A stretch of 38,252 nucleotides of DNA from Candidatus Kapaibacterium sp. (GTDB lineage: Bacteria > Bacteroidota > Ignavibacteria > Kapaibacteriales > Kapaibacteriaceae). The notes beneath the pieces are model-generated. The model was not told the origin of the DNA. It made no database searches and saw nothing but the letters and a program-made list of their open reading frames with translations. The translations under genes and the position numbers were made by a program. The stretch is taken from the NCBI GenBank assembly GCA_026390655.1, contig JAPLFN010000120.1, positions 1 to 38,252 of the forward strand, in the 5' to 3' direction. This document shows positions 35,870 to 38,252 of this stretch, one piece after another. Within the stretch, counting starts at the first letter, position 1. Each line of letters begins with the position of its first letter.

Positions 35870-37989
35870 TTACTCTTGCCTGACGTGGCCTTGCCCCAGA
35901 TCTTATCGATCATTATCTGATCGTAGGTAACAGGATGACGGACACGAACAACAGATAGCCATTGCTCTGTTAGCCGCTTCTGCAAGGCGTCTTGATACGC
36001 GGGAGCTAGATCTGTCAGAGCAGCTTCAAAAGACTTCTGTTGAGGGGGAACTATGCCCTCAAGACGAATGATTGACCAGCCGGCATCCATTGCGAACGGT
36101 CCGATGACAGTTCCAATCTTGGTTGTTGGTATGACCTTCTGAGCGAGTTTGGATGTCTTTGGCGATACTGCACTGGTGAATCCCTTTTTGTCGCGGGCAC
36201 CTTCTCGTTGAGAATACTGCGCTGCTAGCGAACTAATGTCCTCGCCCTTCTTAATGCGGGCGTCGATGGCATTTGCAGCAGAATCGCTCAATACATAGAT
36301 CTCCGTGAGGTTGTATTTCTGCTCACTCATCCAACGCGCTTTTGTGGAATCGTAAAACACGCGAGCATCAGATGTGTCAAAGCGCAACTTGCTCCACACT
36401 TCTTTCTCTTCGACCTTGAAGAGAAGGATGCCGTCGTTAAACTCCTGCATGAGGGCGGCAAAATCAGGGTATTGCTTTTCAAGTCCGGCAGTTGCCTGCG
36501 CAAGAACGAGGGGGTCAGCGATTTTGTTGATCGCTCTCTCGAGTCCGGCACGGTTCAACGTGTATCCGCGCATGTCGATACGAAGTCGGAGTGAGTCTGT
36601 GAACTGACCGATCGCGATAGGGCCGCGAGGCATTTCATAGATCGTTCTATCTGCAAGAAATGGCGTCACCGCACGCGACCACGTAGTATCCTGCGTATTC
36701 TTCGTGGTGTCTATTGCTCCCATGAAGGCCATGAGCGCCTGATCAACCCAACGATAACCATAGACCTTCTTAATGGAGTCTAACACGAGGCGTTTGTCTT
36801 CTTCAAAGTAGAGCCTGCGATAGGTTCTCTTGGCGGCATCACGCTCTACGAATGCGTCCGGCTTCTTCGTTGAATCGCGGATCATGATGTGCGTGCCATA
36901 AAGGGTCTTTACACGACCGGAGATCTCGCCATCCTTGAGTTTGTAGATGGCTTCTTCGAAGCCGGGTGCGAGTCTGGAACCATTAGCGTCCATCCCACCC
37001 GACCGCGAGTAGGCGGAACCCAAATAGCCACCCTTTGAAGCCGATGTCTTGTCGTCAGAATAGGCCTTGGCCAGATCAGAGAATGCATCGCCACTCGGTT
37101 CGATTTTGCGCGCGCGAAGAGCCATTGCTTGTGGCGCCGGCTTCAATTTGAGGATCGCAATAAGCGTATCGGCAAACAGGTCCGTAGAAATAGAATCCCT
37201 GTCGTCCTTTGGAGTCAAAAGTATGTGGCGGAACTTCACCATGTCGCGGGGCTCTTCGTTGAAAACCTTTACAATGAAGTATCCAAAGCGCGATCCCACT
37301 GGTGCCGGAGAAACTTGACCCGCTTTAAGCGCATACGCTTCGTCCTCAACAGACTTGATGATCGAACCGCCGGAGATCCACGGCAACATGCCGCCATTGG
37401 CAGCAGTCTCTTTATCATCCGACGAATCACGTGCGAGTTTTACAAAGTCAGACCCCGCGTTCAATTGTGTGATCAAGCGCTCTGCTTTGCGACGGCTGCC
37501 GGCAGTATCCCACTGTTTCGAGACAGGATCGGCGATTGCGCAGAGGATGATGCCGATGTGCAGTTCTTTGAGCCGACGGCGCGAGAGTTGATCAACGCGT
37601 TGATCTGCAATAGCCTTGTCGTAGAAGAATGTCTCGGACAATAGTCTGCGGTTGTTTGCGAGATCAACCTTTACAGCTGAATCACTTTCAAGTCCACGAT
37701 CCTTGGCATCCTGAACCTTGAGTCGGTAGTTCGTATAGAGTCTGAGAAACTCTAACGCTGTGTCTCTTGGTATCGCTGAGAGTTTGGTATCCCGACGAGA
37801 AAGATTTTTCTGAAATGCGCGCTCAACATCTGCAAGGTCTATCTTTTCTGTGCCAACCGTGGCCACAATGATCGGAGCAGTAGACATTGAGGAAGGGGCT
37901 GATTGTTTTTTGCCCTTCTGAGCCGACGCAATAGACGCAAGGCAGAGAATGCCGAGCGCGATCGAGATTACACGAGAATGAATCGCCAT
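35866..37989 (-). CDS. Large exported PPIase with several rotamase domains (707 aa)
   Basis: Signal MAIHSRVISIALGILCLASI to ASA, no membrane anchor. An N-terminal helix region (VATVGTEKIDLADVERAFQK, EFLRLYTNYRLKVQDAKDRG, a SurA/PpiD-like pattern) is followed by three parvulin-like domains. Domain 1, about residues 140-260, has LKELHIGIILCAIADP and GSRFGYFIVKVFNEEP. Domain 2, about 260-375, has VKFRHILLTPKDD, KGGYLGSAY and KTLYGTHIMIRD. The last, about 545-660, has YNLTEIYVLSDSA and GPFAMDAGWSIIRLEG. Domain 2 is the most canonical; the others are divergent. Similar multi-rotamase proteins are recurrent beside surA in Bacteroidota/Chlorobiota. ATG 37989 is preferred because the signal then starts at residue 1; ATG 38004 is the alternative. 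It is coupled to surA and about 80 bp after murC. Confidence 0.86.
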   Translation of the reverse strand: MAIHSRVISIALGILCLASIASAQKGKKQSAPSSMSTAPIIVATVGTEKIDLADVERAFQKNLSRRDTKLSAIPRDTALEFLRLYTNYRLKVQDAKDRGLESDSAVKVDLANNRRLLSETFFYDKAIADQRVDQLSRRRLKELHIGIILCAIADPVSKQWDTAGSRRKAERLITQLNAGSDFVKLARDSSDDKETAANGGMLPWISGGSIIKSVEDEAYALKAGQVSPAPVGSRFGYFIVKVFNEEPRDMVKFRHILLTPKDDRDSISTDLFADTLIAILKLKPAPQAMALRARKIEPSGDAFSDLAKAYSDDKTSASKGGYLGSAYSRSGGMDANGSRLAPGFEEAIYKLKDGEISGRVKTLYGTHIMIRDSTKKPDAFVERDAAKRTYRRLYFEEDKRLVLDSIKKVYGYRWVDQALMAFMGAIDTTKNTQDTTWSRAVTPFLADRTIYEMPRGPIAIGQFTDSLRLRIDMRGYTLNRAGLERAINKIADPLVLAQATAGLEKQYPDFAALMQEFNDGILLFKVEEKEVWSKLRFDTSDARVFYDSTKARWMSEQKYNLTEIYVLSDSAANAIDARIKKGEDISSLAAQYSQREGARDKKGFTSAVSPKTSKLAQKVIPTTKIGTVIGPFAMDAGWSIIRLEGIVPPQQKSFEAALTDLAPAYQDALQKRLTEQWLSVVRVRHPVTYDQIMIDKIWGKATSGKSK

Positions 37990-38058
37990 GGCGGATATCG
38001 TCATGAATATTGTCGCTGAGAATGTGAGTGGGATCGGTCGTCACAGACGCCCGAACCA

Positions 38059-38066
38059 CAAAAATA
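38059..38066 (-). promoter_or_regulatory. Possible -7 box upstream of the PPIase operon
   Basis: Minus-strand TATTTTTG fits the Bacteroidota TAnnTTTG element and lies 70 bases before the preferred start at 37989. I found no matching -33 TTTG at the right distance, and it overlaps the murC stop region, so this is weak. Confidence 0.22.
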
Positions 38067-38067
38067 G

Positions 38068-38252
38068 TCAGCCAATGAGTGCCGTCGATACCTTCCAGAT
38101 ATCTCCGGCTCCCATGGTAAGGACAAGATCGCCCTCTTGTACGATGGTTTTGAGGAGCTCCGGAATGTCCGAAACGTCTTCAACGTAGTACACGTTGCGA
38201 TGCCCGGCAGCCCTTGCAGCATCTGCTATGAGCTTCCCGTTGATGTCCGGAA
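38068..38252 (-). CDS. murC: UDP-N-acetylmuramate--alanine ligase MurC, C-terminal end (partial)
   Basis: The 5' end lies beyond the window. The visible 61 codons read DINGKLIADAARAAGHRNVY, VEDVSDIPELLKTIVQEG and DLVLTMGAGDIWKVSTALIG, then TGA at 38070-38068. GDLVLTMGAGDIWKV is the characteristic C-terminal segment of the Mur ligase MurC, which joins L-alanine to UDP-MurNAc in the cytoplasm. The frame was read directly and is too short for standard ORF limits. It is the upstream neighbour of the PPIase/surA operon. Confidence 0.85.
   Translation of the reverse strand, partial: PDINGKLIADAARAAGHRNVYYVEDVSDIPELLKTIVQEGDLVLTMGAGDIWKVSTALIG

Noticed and set aside
1..38252. Transfer RNA, rRNA or insertion sequence
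   Set aside because: I found no cloverleaf-like segment with an invariant GTTCRA loop in the short gaps, and no transposase-like protein.

Overview
ORGANISM. The window looks like chromosome of a Gram-negative bacterium of the Bacteroidota/Chlorobiota (FCB) group, possibly a Kapabacteria- or Ignavibacteria-like lineage. The support is an outer-membrane machinery (BamD, two SurA-like periplasmic isomerases, a BBP2-type porin, another outer-membrane barrel), a type IX secretion system (T9SS) plug protein, two proteins ending in T9SS type A sorting domains, an archaeal/eukaryal-type prolyl-tRNA synthetase and one TTTG/TAnnTTTG promoter of the Bacteroidota kind. Assignment below phylum level is inference. 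I saw no tRNA, rRNA, insertion sequence, phage gene or CRISPR array.

LAYOUT. 22-2470: divergent porin and LamG-domain secreted protein. 2573-12524 (minus strand): a housekeeping/envelope run read from high to low coordinates: SRPBCC-GyrI membrane-anchored protein, small membrane protein, 101-aa conserved-looking protein, era, bamD, acyl-CoA thioesterase, T9SS plug, ruvB, secreted VOC protein, proS, TolB-like lipoprotein, PhnA/YjdM-like domain. Most joints are 4-bp ATGA/GTGA overlaps; the looser joints carry short tandem repeats built on GTTAC-type words. 12670-19915 (minus): a two-gene T9SS cargo operon behind a textbook sigma70 promoter: a propeller protein, then a roughly 1930-aa surface protein broken by a single-base frameshift. 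19946-20371: mostly non-coding, with one possible 45-aa gene. 20372-29620 (minus): two giant uncharacterised genes, about 1389 aa (also broken by one base) and 1691 aa (Tat-type signal, coiled coil). 29792-34560 (plus, divergent): a secreted RCC1-propeller protein overlapping an outer-membrane barrel protein. 34577-38252 (minus): SurA, a larger multi-rotamase PPIase, and the end of murC.

HOW THE GENES WORK TOGETHER. BamD, the two PPIases and the T9SS plug serve outer-membrane assembly and protein export, and the two sorting-domain proteins are probable T9SS clients. The most unusual part is 20372-34560: two giants of a family I recall only as hypothetical proteins, divergent from an RCC1 adhesin-like protein that is translationally coupled to an outer-membrane barrel. 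I propose this as a candidate undescribed surface system. Its unity is inferred from gene arrangement only.

OTHER SIGNALS. Two genes are broken by an apparent one-base loss in the same CGGGT context; a propeller gene carries a nine-G tract; the octamer-like word AGGGG(G)CT is over-represented and strand-biased; heptamer-type repeats sit at gene ends and supply stop codons.
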